Assembly: GCF_023715225.1 (NCBI RefSeq)
Contig: NZ_JAMBNS010000007.1
Coordinates: 62,001-126,000 of the forward strand
Origin: Robertmurraya korlensis
Lineage (GTDB): Bacteria > Bacillota > Bacilli > Bacillales > Cytobacillaceae
Length of the DNA stretch: 64,000 nucleotides
Reading direction: 5' to 3'
Shown piece after piece: positions 52,683-61,036 of the stretch. Position 1 is the stretch's first letter. Each line of letters opens with the position of its first letter. Both the position numbers and the translations under genes were made by a program. The notes below the pieces were generated by a model. It was not told where the DNA came from. It saw only the letters and a list, made by a program, of their open reading frames with translations, and made no database searches.

Positions 52683-53839
52683 CGAAAAGTTGGTTTATTT
52701 GTATTATAAGCTGTCTTCTGCTAACAAGTTGTTCAGGGTTGAAAAATATTCAAGATTTAACCTATATTGTAGCAATAGGGCTTGATTATGATAAGGAAAG
52801 TAAGGAGTACACTGCCTATCTACAAGGATTAAGTTTTGCAAATGTGGGAAAGCAGGAAGGAGGGAAACCTAGTGAACCTGTCCCAATTTTTGTGGCATCG
52901 GCTAAAGGTGAAACCCTCAACTTAGCAGTTAGCAATCTTTATAAAATGTCAGAACCTCCCCTGTTTTTTGGACATGTAAAGACACTTATCCTTACTCAAG
53001 CGATTGTTGAGAACAAGTTTAATGAGGTAATGAAAGAAATTGGTAGAAATCGATCCCTGAGGCCAACCCTCCGCATTATTACTACATCAGAGGATATGCA
53101 AGCCCTTCTAAATGTAAAGGCCTTGTTTAATTACCCTGCTGTGTACACTGTATTATATAAGAAAAATCAATATGAATTAGCACAGAATGAGATTAAACCA
53201 ACGATGTTAATGTTTTTCTTAAGAGAGTTTCATGAGCCCATGGGAATGGCGAAGATTCCTACTGTGAGTATTGATAAAGAAAGTTGGAAGGCAGATGAAC
53301 CTTATCCTATCTTATATTTTAATGGGTATTCAGTGTTTCAACAACAAAAGTACATTCAAAACCTCCCCTTTAAAGATGCTGTTTATGTTAATTGGTTAAG
53401 AGAAAAGCATGTGGCATTGAATCAAAAAGTAGAAGAGGATGGAAATTTAATTGCTGTAGTAAAGTTATCTACTCCGAAGGTTCAGGTCCAATATGAAGAT
53501 AATCTTAGTGCGCCTGTGTTTTCTTTAAACATCTCAGTAGAAGCGGATCTATTAGAAAAATTAAAAGAGGTTCCTATTAAAAAGGTAAAAGAAATTATTC
53601 AGAAAGATATCCAATCGAAAGTAAGAGAGCTTTATGGTAATGGAGTTGAAAAGAGGCTTGATGTTCTTAATCTAGGAGAAAGATGGTACAGAGCAAACCC
53701 AAAGAAATATCAAGAACTAAAAACCACCAAACGCTTTTATTTAGAAAAAAATTCGTTAAAGAATGTTAAAGTTACTGTTAAGATTCTTCATTATAATGGT
53801 TATAAATATGAAAAACGAGTCCATGAGGATTTTGAATAA
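52679..53839 (+). CDS. Spore germinant receptor C subunit lipoprotein (GerAC family)
   Basis: 386 aa. Signal peptide with lipobox LLTSC, Cys18. GerAC marks: LKNIQDLTYIVAIGLDYDKESKEYTAYLQG, GHVKTLILTQAIVENKFNEVM, RSLRPTLRIITTSEDM, and a late domain with YGNGVEKRLDVLNLGERWYRANPKKYQELK. Anchored to the inner spore membrane exterior as part of the receptor. Start overlaps gerAA by 4 bp. A terminator follows. Confidence 0.94.
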   Translation: MTKSWFICIISCLLLTSCSGLKNIQDLTYIVAIGLDYDKESKEYTAYLQGLSFANVGKQEGGKPSEPVPIFVASAKGETLNLAVSNLYKMSEPPLFFGHVKTLILTQAIVENKFNEVMKEIGRNRSLRPTLRIITTSEDMQALLNVKALFNYPAVYTVLYKKNQYELAQNEIKPTMLMFFLREFHEPMGMAKIPTVSIDKESWKADEPYPILYFNGYSVFQQQKYIQNLPFKDAVYVNWLREKHVALNQKVEEDGNLIAVVKLSTPKVQVQYEDNLSAPVFSLNISVEADLLEKLKEVPIKKVKEIIQKDIQSKVRELYGNGVEKRLDVLNLGERWYRANPKKYQELKTTKRFYLEKNSLKNVKVTVKILHYNGYKYEKRVHEDFE

Positions 53840-53843
53840 GGTG

Positions 53844-53880
53844 AGACACTTTGTCAGGAGAGGCAAGGTGTTTTCTTTTT
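53844..53880 (+). terminator. Terminator of the germinant receptor operon
   Basis: ACACTTTG (53846-53853) pairs with CAAGGTGT (53864-53871), T-rich tail. AGACACTTTGTCA and CAAGGTGTTTT recur in the terminator at 50021, on the other side of the operon. Confidence 0.8.
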
Positions 53881-53981
53881 ATATATATAAAAGTAGAACA
53901 AGCAATTGTTCATAAAACTCAACATAGGATAATAGCATTATGTTCTCTAAAAAGATTTTTCGTAGGTGTAGGGGGGGCACG

Positions 53982-55169
53982 ATGAAAAAGACATGGCTGT
54001 TAGGCTTTGGTTTTTTTAGCATTAGCATCGGTTGGTCGCTGTATAACGGATTTGTACCATTTTTTCTTGAAAATTATTTAACGAGCACCGCATTGATTGG
54101 TTTTTTAATGACCATTGATAACTATATTGCTTTATTTTTACAGCCTTATATTGGCCAACGCAGTGATCGAACGAATACAACCTATGGCAGGCGAATGCCT
54201 TACTTGCTTGTGGGAATCCCACTAGCTGCTTTGTTTTTTGCACTAATTCCTTTTCACAATAGTCTTTTAACTTTAATTATTTTTATGTTGTGCATGAACC
54301 TGTCCATGGCTATATTTAGATCTCCGACCATTGCTCTCATGCCTGATATCACACCAGAATACCAGCGAACAAAAGCAAATGGAATTATTAATTTTATGGG
54401 TGGCGTTGGTGCCATATTGGCATTTAGTGTGGGCTCTTATTTGTTTAGTGTGAATGAATCCACGCCTTTTTTAGCCGTTAGCGTCATATTTTTGGTAGCA
54501 TTATGGGTTTTGTACAAAAACATTATTGAAAAACGGGATGCCCTCTTCTATTCAGTTACAACTGCACCGAAGCTCAGCTATAAAAATGAGTTAAATCGTC
54601 CAACGATCATTTTATTAACGGCAATCTTTTTCTGGTTTATTGCGATACAAGGAATGGAAGCTTTGTTTACTTTATACGGAGTAAGTGAACTAGGATTAAC
54701 CAAAAGCGCATCTGCCTTTTCATTAGCCTTCTTTTCATTAAGCTTTGTCTTGTCGGCCATTCCGTCGGGGTTGCTAGGGGCTAAGTATGGAAAGAAAAGA
54801 ATTATTATGATAGGAATAATGGGTTTGATTTTTGTGTTTTTATTGTTAACTACTGTTCAAACCGTTCTATTTCTTCGGATCCTTTTATTCGCGGGTGGAG
54901 TTTTTTGGGCCTGTATTAATATTAATGCTTACCCATATATTGTCTCGACAGGTAGCGAACATAGTTTTGGAACTAGAACGGGTTTATATTATTTAGTTTC
55001 TTCGCTGTCGGCCATTATTTCACCACCTACATTAGGGGTCTTTATTGATCTCTTTGGTTTTGGAATTTTGTTCTATGCTGCTGCGGGAAGTATGGTTGTT
55101 GCGTTGGGGTGTATGGTGAAGGTAAAGAATTCGGATAACAATATGGTTTTGAAAGATAAGAGCTCTTGA
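53982..55169 (+). CDS. MFS transporter, SLC45-like
   Basis: 395 aa from the ATG at 53982 (AGGGGGGG upstream); the frame to 53940 lacks a site. About twelve helices. FFLENYLTSTALIGFLMTIDNYIALFLQPYIGQRSDRTNTTYGRRMPYLLVGIP contains the MFS A-motif (G-x-x-SDR) with the TYGRRMP form seen in SLC45/GPH-like sugar carriers, and RSPTIALMPDITPEYQRTKANGIINF follows. Substrate unknown, possibly a disaccharide. Monocistronic. Confidence 0.87.
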   Translation: MKKTWLLGFGFFSISIGWSLYNGFVPFFLENYLTSTALIGFLMTIDNYIALFLQPYIGQRSDRTNTTYGRRMPYLLVGIPLAALFFALIPFHNSLLTLIIFMLCMNLSMAIFRSPTIALMPDITPEYQRTKANGIINFMGGVGAILAFSVGSYLFSVNESTPFLAVSVIFLVALWVLYKNIIEKRDALFYSVTTAPKLSYKNELNRPTIILLTAIFFWFIAIQGMEALFTLYGVSELGLTKSASAFSLAFFSLSFVLSAIPSGLLGAKYGKKRIIMIGIMGLIFVFLLLTTVQTVLFLRILLFAGGVFWACININAYPYIVSTGSEHSFGTRTGLYYLVSSLSAIISPPTLGVFIDLFGFGILFYAAAGSMVVALGCMVKVKNSDNNMVLKDKSS

Positions 55170-55192
55170 ACAATCAAGAGCTCTTTAATAAA
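55158..55192. terminator. Bidirectional terminator between the SLC45-like and OYE genes
   Basis: AAGAGCTCTTGA (55158-55169) pairs perfectly with 55174-55185; overlaps the MFS stop codon. T-rich on both strands' 3' sides. Confidence 0.75.
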
Positions 55193-56335
55193 TTAAACAC
55201 CTGGAAACCAACCAGGGCTATTCATAATGGCATTCCATAAAGGGTCAGGAATAACTAATTCCTTCTGCTTCTCTTTGTTCAGTTTGGTTACAATCTCATT
55301 CTCTCTATTTTCGGAGATTTTTTGAACCCAGTCTGGATCAATTATTAGTTCTCTTCCTAGAGCAAGAAGAGGAACCCCCGTCGCAAAAGCTTTACGAGCA
55401 TCTTCTGCCGTGTAAATAGAACCTACTCCAATCAAAGGAACACGATCTTTTATGGTTTCTAGTAAATACTCTATTCTGCTCTTAGAAAGGTCTTCTACTC
55501 CTCTATGTGGGGTGGAAAAGAAATTCATTAATGATACATGTAGATAATCAAGGTCTTTATCAGCTAAGGCATCAACTAATTTCAAGGTGTCATCCATTGT
55601 AATTCCTGGCGTTTCAGGTTCCTCAGGGGAAAAACGATATCCTATTAAAAAGGGAGATTGTGCTTTTTCTCGGACAATACGTTTTACTTCATTTACAACT
55701 TCCAGAGGAAAAGTCATCCGTTTTTCCAAACTGCCACCGAACCGGTCTTCCCTTCGATTGGAATGAGGGGAAAAGAATTGCTGTATTAAATAGCCGTTTG
55801 CTCCATGAATTTCAACCCCATCAAACCCGGCTTCAATCGCTCGACGGGTAGTTTCACCAAACGCTTTGACCATTTCTTGAACTTCCTCTTCTGTTAAGGC
55901 TCGGGGATTTACATTTGGTTCTTCTGTGGAGACACCGCCTCTTTCAGCTGGAATATCACTGGCACTTACAATTTCACCGTTTGGAACAAGCTCGGGAGGA
56001 CACATTCTTCCTCCGTGAAAGATTTGGAGGATTGCTTTTGCCCCTTGCTGCTTTATTGCTTCGGCTATACGACGTAAACTAGGAATCATTTCATCACGAT
56101 CTCCACCAAACTCTCCGTGAAATCCCTTCCCATTTGCTGTTACATATGTACAGGCAGTAATAACCATGCTAACACCTGCTGAGCGTCTCGCGTAATAAGA
56201 AACTTCAGCATCGGTCACTGTGCCGTCTTGATTGGAAGAGAAATTAGTCATGGGTGCCATGACCATTCGGTTTTTTAATGTGATCCCACTCGAAAAACGA
56301 AAGGGGGACAACAAGTCTTCATTTTTTACACTCAT
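55193..56335 (-). CDS. NADH:flavin oxidoreductase, old yellow enzyme family (YqiG-like)
   Basis: 380 aa FMN TIM barrel. Marks: RFSSGITLKNRMVMAPMTNFSSNQDG, YYARRSAGVSMVITACTYV, FDGVEIHGANGYLIQQFFSPHSNRREDRFGGS, and ALGRELIIDPDWVQKI at the phosphate-binding end. The HGAN motif fits enoate reductases. It reduces activated C=C bonds with NAD(P)H. It resembles B. subtilis YqiG. AGGAGGAATTC precedes the ATG. Single gene. Confidence 0.9.
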   Translation of the reverse strand: MSVKNEDLLSPFRFSSGITLKNRMVMAPMTNFSSNQDGTVTDAEVSYYARRSAGVSMVITACTYVTANGKGFHGEFGGDRDEMIPSLRRIAEAIKQQGAKAILQIFHGGRMCPPELVPNGEIVSASDIPAERGGVSTEEPNVNPRALTEEEVQEMVKAFGETTRRAIEAGFDGVEIHGANGYLIQQFFSPHSNRREDRFGGSLEKRMTFPLEVVNEVKRIVREKAQSPFLIGYRFSPEEPETPGITMDDTLKLVDALADKDLDYLHVSLMNFFSTPHRGVEDLSKSRIEYLLETIKDRVPLIGVGSIYTAEDARKAFATGVPLLALGRELIIDPDWVQKISENRENEIVTKLNKEKQKELVIPDPLWNAIMNSPGWFPGV

Positions 56336-56412
56336 ATAAGAATTCCTCCTAAGTTTTGTACTTTACTATATTCACCTACATATAACATTTTATGTTTAAC
56401 TGTTATTTTTTC

Positions 56413-56607
56413 TTGACCGTTCATACACAGACACTTATAATTAGAAAAAATCGTGGTAGCTCTTTTCAATGTAATCGGTACAAGGGGAAGGGAAATCATT
56501 TTATTTGTAATTATTACTTTATTTGGTTGCTTATGTAAACACAGTGTTTGTGAGTATAGAAGAGGCCAGCGAGGATGAATGTTCATCACCGCTGGTCTCT
56601 TTTTTAT
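56413..56607 (+). promoter_or_regulatory. Promoter and structured 5' leader with internal terminator (candidate cis-regulatory RNA)
   Basis: TTGACC (56413-56418), 17-bp spacer, TATAAT (56436-56441) is a strong promoter. The leader then runs ~194 nt to the gene. It contains a small AAACAC-A-GTGTTT hairpin (56537-56549) and a terminator of nested stems: AGAGGCCAGCG/CGCTGGTCTCT (56561-56571 with 56590-56600; one G-T pair), an inner GATGAA/TTCATC, and T6. No T-box, SAM or glycine motif was recognised. Confidence 0.7.
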
Positions 56608-56641
56608 TGGGCAATTTTTTAAACTTAAGGAGGTTTTATAT

Positions 56642-57868
56642 TTGAATCGTTGGTTAGTAGTATTGGGGGCTGTTCTTATTCAAATTAATTTAGGGGCGGT
56701 GTATGCTTGGAGTCTTTTTAATCAGCCGCTTATTGATAAATTTGGTTGGGCAAGGGAAGATGTAGTTGTGACCTTTTCGATAACGATTGCTGTTTTTGCA
56801 TTTGCAACGATTTTTGCTGGAAGGCTACAAGACCAAATTGGACCTAGGTGGGTCGCGACGATTGGAGGTTTGCTGCTGGGAATAGGCTTGATGTTATCAA
56901 GCCAAGCGACTTCACTTTTACAGCTCTATTTCTTCTATGGTGTAGTCGGAGGAATTGGGATTGGAATGACCTACGTTTGTCCGTTATCCGCATGTGTAAA
57001 GTGGTTCCCTGACAAAAGAGGCTTTATAAGCGGTGTAGCTGTTGCAGGTTTTGGACTAGGTGGACTTATTTACAAACCGTTGATTGGATATCTCATTGAA
57101 TTATCAGGAGTTTCTTCAACCTTTATGTATTTGGGAATCATATATTTATTGTTTGTTATTGCTGGGGCACAGTTGCTGAAAAATCCAACAGAAGAGCAAG
57201 TACTAAAGTATCAACCTAAACAACAAACATCTAATAGTCAGGTAAAAACATTTGTAGATGCGAGCAATCAGTTTACACCAAAACAAATGCTTCGAACTCA
57301 ACAGTTTTATTTATTATGGTTTATGTTTTTATTTGGAAGTGTTTCCGGTTTAATGGTGATTAGTTTTGCGGTCGATATCGGAGTAGATATGGCAAATCTG
57401 GAACTTGAACAAGCAGGAAATGCGGTTATGGTGATTGCTTTGTTTAATGCTGCAGGGCGTATTGTATGGGGGAAACTATCTGATCGTTTTGGACGGAAAC
57501 CTACATTAATCACCATCTATGGCTTAACAGCCGTCATGATGTTTTATATGAGTACTGGAATGATGAACTATCCTCTGTTTTTAATGGCTGTTTCCTTAAT
57601 CGGGTTTTGCTTCGGTGGTTTTCTCGCTCTTTTCCCATCAGTTACTGCAGACTATTTTGGTGTTAGAAACATGGGAAGTAACTATGGCTTTATGTATCAA
57701 GCCTACGGGTTATCTGCTTTTGTTGGGCCGATTGTGGTAAAGGCCCTCCCGTTTACCTCTGCTTTTTTATTAGCGGGTTGTATCTGTATTGTGGCCATCC
57801 TTTTGGCCAGAGTAGTTGAAGTACCAAAGGTCATTCCTGGAGAAAGGCTTCTTGAAAGAGAAGCATAA
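56642..57868 (+). CDS. MFS transporter, OFA (oxalate/formate antiporter) family
   Basis: 408 aa from a TTG at 56642, set by AAGGAGG 8 nt upstream; the frame to 56579 crosses the leader terminator and is rejected. Twelve helices. OFA marks: GAVYAWSLFNQPLIDKFGWAREDVVVTFSI, GVVGGIGIGMTYVCPLSACVKWFPDKRGFISGVAVAGFGLGG, and NAAGRIVWGKLSDRFGRKPTL. Relatives move oxalate, formate or pyruvate-like monocarboxylates. Expression is probably gated by the leader. Confidence 0.9.
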   Translation: MNRWLVVLGAVLIQINLGAVYAWSLFNQPLIDKFGWAREDVVVTFSITIAVFAFATIFAGRLQDQIGPRWVATIGGLLLGIGLMLSSQATSLLQLYFFYGVVGGIGIGMTYVCPLSACVKWFPDKRGFISGVAVAGFGLGGLIYKPLIGYLIELSGVSSTFMYLGIIYLLFVIAGAQLLKNPTEEQVLKYQPKQQTSNSQVKTFVDASNQFTPKQMLRTQQFYLLWFMFLFGSVSGLMVISFAVDIGVDMANLELEQAGNAVMVIALFNAAGRIVWGKLSDRFGRKPTLITIYGLTAVMMFYMSTGMMNYPLFLMAVSLIGFCFGGFLALFPSVTADYFGVRNMGSNYGFMYQAYGLSAFVGPIVVKALPFTSAFLLAGCICIVAILLARVVEVPKVIPGERLLEREA

Positions 57869-57880
57869 TATAAAGAATAA

Positions 57881-57918
57881 AAACCGAGTACTTTCGAAAA
57901 ATAGTACTCGGTTTTTTG
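57881..57918. terminator. Terminator between the OFA transporter and YesL genes
   Basis: AAACCGAGTACT (57881-57892) pairs with AGTACTCGGTTT (57903-57914), T-rich tail; convergent genes. Confidence 0.9.
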
Positions 57919-57925
57919 CATAACA

Positions 57926-58528
57926 TCATAAGGTTTTGAGCTGGTCTTGAACTTTTTGAAATACACGATGACAAAGAAAACTGATACAAAAAGCACAGAC
58001 ACAGTAGATAAATAAAAAGGTAATTTGCCAAAAATAAAGGATCATCCCTGTAGCCACCATACATAGCAAAGACAAAAATGTGGTTGGTAAAAATCGTAGT
58101 GAAAAGAAAAATGAGTTTTTTACAATATCAATGGTTTTCATACGATAGTGGGACATCATTGGAAATATATAGATGGTTGTTAGTAATAATATAAATCCGA
58201 TCAGTAAAAAGATAGAATAGAAGATAGGTTGTAAAGACCCTAGGCTATTCATTAAGGTAAAGTCTAAAAATAAAAGACCGGAGAGCACTAGCCAAATCAA
58301 CCCAAGCACAAAGCTTTGTTTAAAGTTTTCTTTGAAAAATTTCATATACGAACGAAAGACACTATAGTCCTTGTGGGTAATCCATTGTCGAGTGACGCAG
58401 TACATCGCAACGGTCGCAGGGAAAATGGTGATAACGGGAAGACAAAATAAAAGCCATAAAATATTCAGTTGAAAAAAAGCGGTTACAATTTCTAGCATTC
58501 TAAAAAGAGCATTATTTTCGTATTTCAT
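57926..58528 (-). CDS. YesL/DUF624 membrane protein
   Basis: 200 aa from the ATG at 58528 (GGTGA upstream); the frame to 58564 is less likely. About five helices. The DUF624 pattern is FFQLNILWLLFCLPVITIFPATVAMYCVTRQW, then SVFRSYMKFFKENFKQSFVLGLIWL. These proteins usually lie in carbohydrate ABC or polysaccharide operons, and the ara locus is 1 kb away. Function unknown. Confidence 0.87.
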   Translation of the reverse strand: MKYENNALFRMLEIVTAFFQLNILWLLFCLPVITIFPATVAMYCVTRQWITHKDYSVFRSYMKFFKENFKQSFVLGLIWLVLSGLLFLDFTLMNSLGSLQPIFYSIFLLIGFILLLTTIYIFPMMSHYRMKTIDIVKNSFFFSLRFLPTTFLSLLCMVATGMILYFWQITFLFIYCVCAFCISFLCHRVFQKVQDQLKTL

Positions 58529-58629
58529 TTTTTCACCAAGTTTCTTATTTTCTAGGATTATCATAAAAATAGCATATTCTAACCGATAACAAAAGCTAGA
58601 AATTCTGTTATGTATTACGAGAGGAGAAA

Positions 58630-59328
58630 ATGATGATGATTAAAGCACTTTTTTTTGATTTGGACGATACCTTACACGACTCGCAATATCCTTTTGAAAA
58701 AACGGTAGAAGAACTGTTTCCAGAAATAGCTTCAGAAATAAATATGAATGATCTATCTATCAAGTTTAGAGAAGCTAGTGACTGGTTGTGGAAGGACTAT
58801 GTGGCAGGGAACCTATCTCTTGTTGACCTTCGAACGAAGAGGATTATGGTAGCTTTAAAAAGGATGGATATAACGATAGATTCTGAAGAAGCTCGGTTGT
58901 TTCAAAATCAATACGAATATAATCAGAGTCAGCTTAAGATGTTCCCTGAGGTACCCAATCTTCTTGGAATGTTGAAAAAAAAGGGGATCACTGTAGGAAT
59001 GATTACAAATGGTCCAGTCGAGCATCAGCATAGTAAAATTTCTTCCTTAGGGCTGAAAAGTCATATTCCTATCGATCTCATTTTTGTGTCTGATGGAGTT
59101 GGGGTGGCCAAGCCTAATCCAGACATCTTTCATCATGTGAGAAAGCATGTAAATCTAGCGCCTCATGAATTACTATACATAGGGGATTCATGGGAGAATG
59201 ATGTTGTTGGATCCTCTAAAGCGGGTTGGCACTCACTTTGGTTTAACCATCGGAATAAAGAGCCAGAAACAAATCATAAGCCTTTAGCGGTAATCCACAA
59301 TCTATCAAGCATTTTGGATTATGTATAA
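58630..59328 (+). CDS. HAD-superfamily hydrolase
   Basis: 232 aa. HAD motifs: FDLDDTLHDS, ITNGP, Lys in VAKPNPDIF and YIGDSWENDVVGSSKAGW. The cap is the helical type I. It resembles YfnB/YjjG-type nucleotidases or phosphatases; the substrate is not evident. GAGGAG precedes three consecutive ATGs (58630, 58633, 58636), any of which could be used. It is divergent from yesL. Confidence 0.85.
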   Translation: MMMIKALFFDLDDTLHDSQYPFEKTVEELFPEIASEINMNDLSIKFREASDWLWKDYVAGNLSLVDLRTKRIMVALKRMDITIDSEEARLFQNQYEYNQSQLKMFPEVPNLLGMLKKKGITVGMITNGPVEHQHSKISSLGLKSHIPIDLIFVSDGVGVAKPNPDIFHHVRKHVNLAPHELLYIGDSWENDVVGSSKAGWHSLWFNHRNKEPETNHKPLAVIHNLSSILDYV

Positions 59329-59423
59329 ATTGTTATGTACAAAAAAATTGTAGGTAAGGTGTTAATTTGCGATTCTACGCTCACACACATTACTAAGAGC
59401 GGACCAATCCAACCCAATAAAAA

Positions 59424-59453
59424 ACGAACCCTGCCATAACAGGCAGGGTTCGT
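59424..59453 (-). terminator. Terminator of araR
   Basis: ACGAACCCTGCC (59424-59435) pairs with GGCAGGGTTCGT (59442-59453); read leftward it ends in a T5 run, just past the araR stop. Confidence 0.85.
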
Positions 59454-59460
59454 ACCTTAT

Positions 59461-60582
59461 CTAAATCAAACTCGTCTTTTTCAACTGCATCGTTGAATTT
59501 CTTACAACAAGTTCAGGTTCATAAACCTTCGACTGAGGAACTTCTTTATTTTCCACTGCGGATACAATCCATTTTGCTGCTTCAATTCCCATGTCCATTT
59601 TTGGATGGGTAACAGTGGTTAGTTTTACTTCTGTTGCTTCTGCTAAGAACGAGTCATCGTATCCAACAATAGAAACATCTTCTGGTACTTTTAAGTCAAG
59701 TTTACGGAGAACATCTAACACACTTACCGCCAGCTGGTCATTGTAGCACACAATGGCAGTTGGCTTTTCGTCCTTTGAGAAAAACTCTTCGATTTGTTTT
59801 AACGTTTTGCTATTCACATCTTCTGTTGAATAAGTAATGACCATCTCAGGGAAAAAGGTAACACCGTGCTCTCTAAATGCTCGAATAAAGCCTTGCATCC
59901 GATGAACTCCTTGCAAGTCATCTGTTTTGAACAAACCGATAATTTTTTCATGCCCCAATTTAATTAAGTGTTCGGTCGCGATAAACCCTCCATGCTCGTC
60001 ATTCATAATGATATGAGGAGGCATCAGCTGAGAATAAAATTGGTTAATCATTAAATAAGGAATATTGTTTTGTTCGAGTTCAAGATAGTAGTTAATGTTT
60101 GGGTTATAGTTGCTACTCTTGGTTGGTTCGACAATAAGTCCATCAATATTTCTGCCTAACATGGTTTGTAAACATTGTCTTTCTTTTTCCACATCATTAT
60201 CCGTACAAGATAAAGTTAACGTATATCCTTGTGTGGTAAGATACGATTCAATTCCTCTAATAATGGACGGGAAGATATAATCAGAAATATAGGTAGTAAT
60301 AACACCAATATTTTTTCCTTTTATTACTGAAGAGGAAGATTGATTCTGTTTTGATTGCTTAGGATTATGCGAACAGAAGGTACCAGCACCTTGTTCTCTG
60401 TAAAGTAATCCTTCATGAACGAGATCACCCACCGCTTGTCGCACCGTATGTCTACTAACCCCAAATATCTGCACAAGTTCATTTTCGGAGTAAATTTTTT
60501 CGCCAGGGTTTACCTTCCCTGTTTCGATCCACTCCACGATTTTTTCCTTAACCATGTTGTATTTAGTTTTTTGTTGTGCCAC
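59461..60582 (-). CDS. araR: Arabinose-responsive repressor AraR
   Basis: 373 aa chimera: GntR-type winged HTH at residues ~1-75 (SENELVQIFGVSRHTVRQAVGDLVHEGLLYREQGAGTF) plus a LacI-type sugar-binding domain (GVITTYISDYIFPSIIRGIESYL, DGLIVEPTKSS, IVGYDDSFLAEATEVKLTTVTHPK). It is close to B. subtilis AraR. L-arabinose binding releases it from operators. It is divergent from araNPQ, and AraR-like boxes lie near its own start and in the araN promoter. Confidence 0.95.
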   Translation of the reverse strand: MAQQKTKYNMVKEKIVEWIETGKVNPGEKIYSENELVQIFGVSRHTVRQAVGDLVHEGLLYREQGAGTFCSHNPKQSKQNQSSSSVIKGKNIGVITTYISDYIFPSIIRGIESYLTTQGYTLTLSCTDNDVEKERQCLQTMLGRNIDGLIVEPTKSSNYNPNINYYLELEQNNIPYLMINQFYSQLMPPHIIMNDEHGGFIATEHLIKLGHEKIIGLFKTDDLQGVHRMQGFIRAFREHGVTFFPEMVITYSTEDVNSKTLKQIEEFFSKDEKPTAIVCYNDQLAVSVLDVLRKLDLKVPEDVSIVGYDDSFLAEATEVKLTTVTHPKMDMGIEAAKWIVSAVENKEVPQSKVYEPELVVRNSTMQLKKTSLI

Positions 60583-60625
60583 TGAGGTATCACCGCTTTC
60601 TATTCCATGTACATAATGTAAAACA

Positions 60626-60641
60626 ACTTATACGTACAACA
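60626..60641. promoter_or_regulatory. AraR-like box near araR start
   Basis: ACTTATACGTACAACA matches the AraR box ATTTGTACGTACAAAT at 12 of 16 positions; suggests autoregulation. Confidence 0.5.
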
Positions 60642-60719
60642 TATATCTAATAATACCATAGTATCAAATAAAATGGAAAAAAACTATTCCATACAAGTAT
60701 ATTTTATAAATAAACATGA

Positions 60720-60813
60720 ACACGTACGGACATAATAAATATTTTTTGAAAAATCACATTGACATGTACGAACAGGTATATTACTATTTGAATTGTAGGG
60801 AATGCGCTTTCAT
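60720..60813 (+). promoter_or_regulatory. araN upstream promoter with AraR boxes and cre site
   Basis: TTGACA (60759-60764), exact 17-bp spacer, TACTAT (60782-60787). AraR-like boxes lie at 60720-60735 (10/16, reverse strand) and inside the spacer at 60762-60777 (11/16). GGGAATGCGCTTTCAT at 60798-60813 is a one-mismatch cre just downstream of the start site. This gives combined arabinose induction and catabolite repression. Confidence 0.7.
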
Positions 60814-60866
60814 AGAAAGAAACTCTAAAGGGTCAATAGCTTTTACTTGAAAACTACGAAATTACT

Positions 60867-60885
60867 AGGAGGGATTTATATGTAA
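60867..60885 (+). other. Start-stop element: strong ribosome binding site with ATG-TAA
   Basis: AGGAGGG (60867-60873) with ideal 6-nt spacing to ATG (60880-60882) directly followed by TAA. It is inside the araN leader. It may be a regulatory start-stop ORF or the scar of a lost gene. Confidence 0.45.
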
Positions 60886-60892
60886 TCCTCTA

Positions 60893-60976
60893 ACATGTAC
60901 GTACATATAAAAAGGACTATTAATAAATTAGAGAATAAGCTATTATTTTTTTAATGTAAAGTGTTTGCGCTTTCAA
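60893..60976. promoter_or_regulatory. AraR-like box and consensus cre in araN leader
   Basis: ACATGTACGTACATAT (60893-60908) matches the AraR box at 13 of 16 positions and has a perfect ATGTAC/GTACAT core. GTGTTTGCGCTTTCAA (60961-60976), read on the other strand, fits the full cre consensus except the last base. Confidence 0.7.
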
Positions 60977-61036
60977 TTAGTTTGTCTTGATTTCATTCTT
61001 TTATAACTACAATAGGTTGAAGATGGAGGGATTAAC

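Noticed and set aside
56448-56607. T-box or SAM riboswitch in the OFA transporter leader
   Set aside because: No TGGNACC antiterminator sequence and no SAM-I core segments; left as an unassigned leader.
56579-56641. N-terminal extension of the OFA transporter
   Set aside because: The extension would be read from within the leader terminator; AAGGAGG before the TTG at 56642 is decisive.
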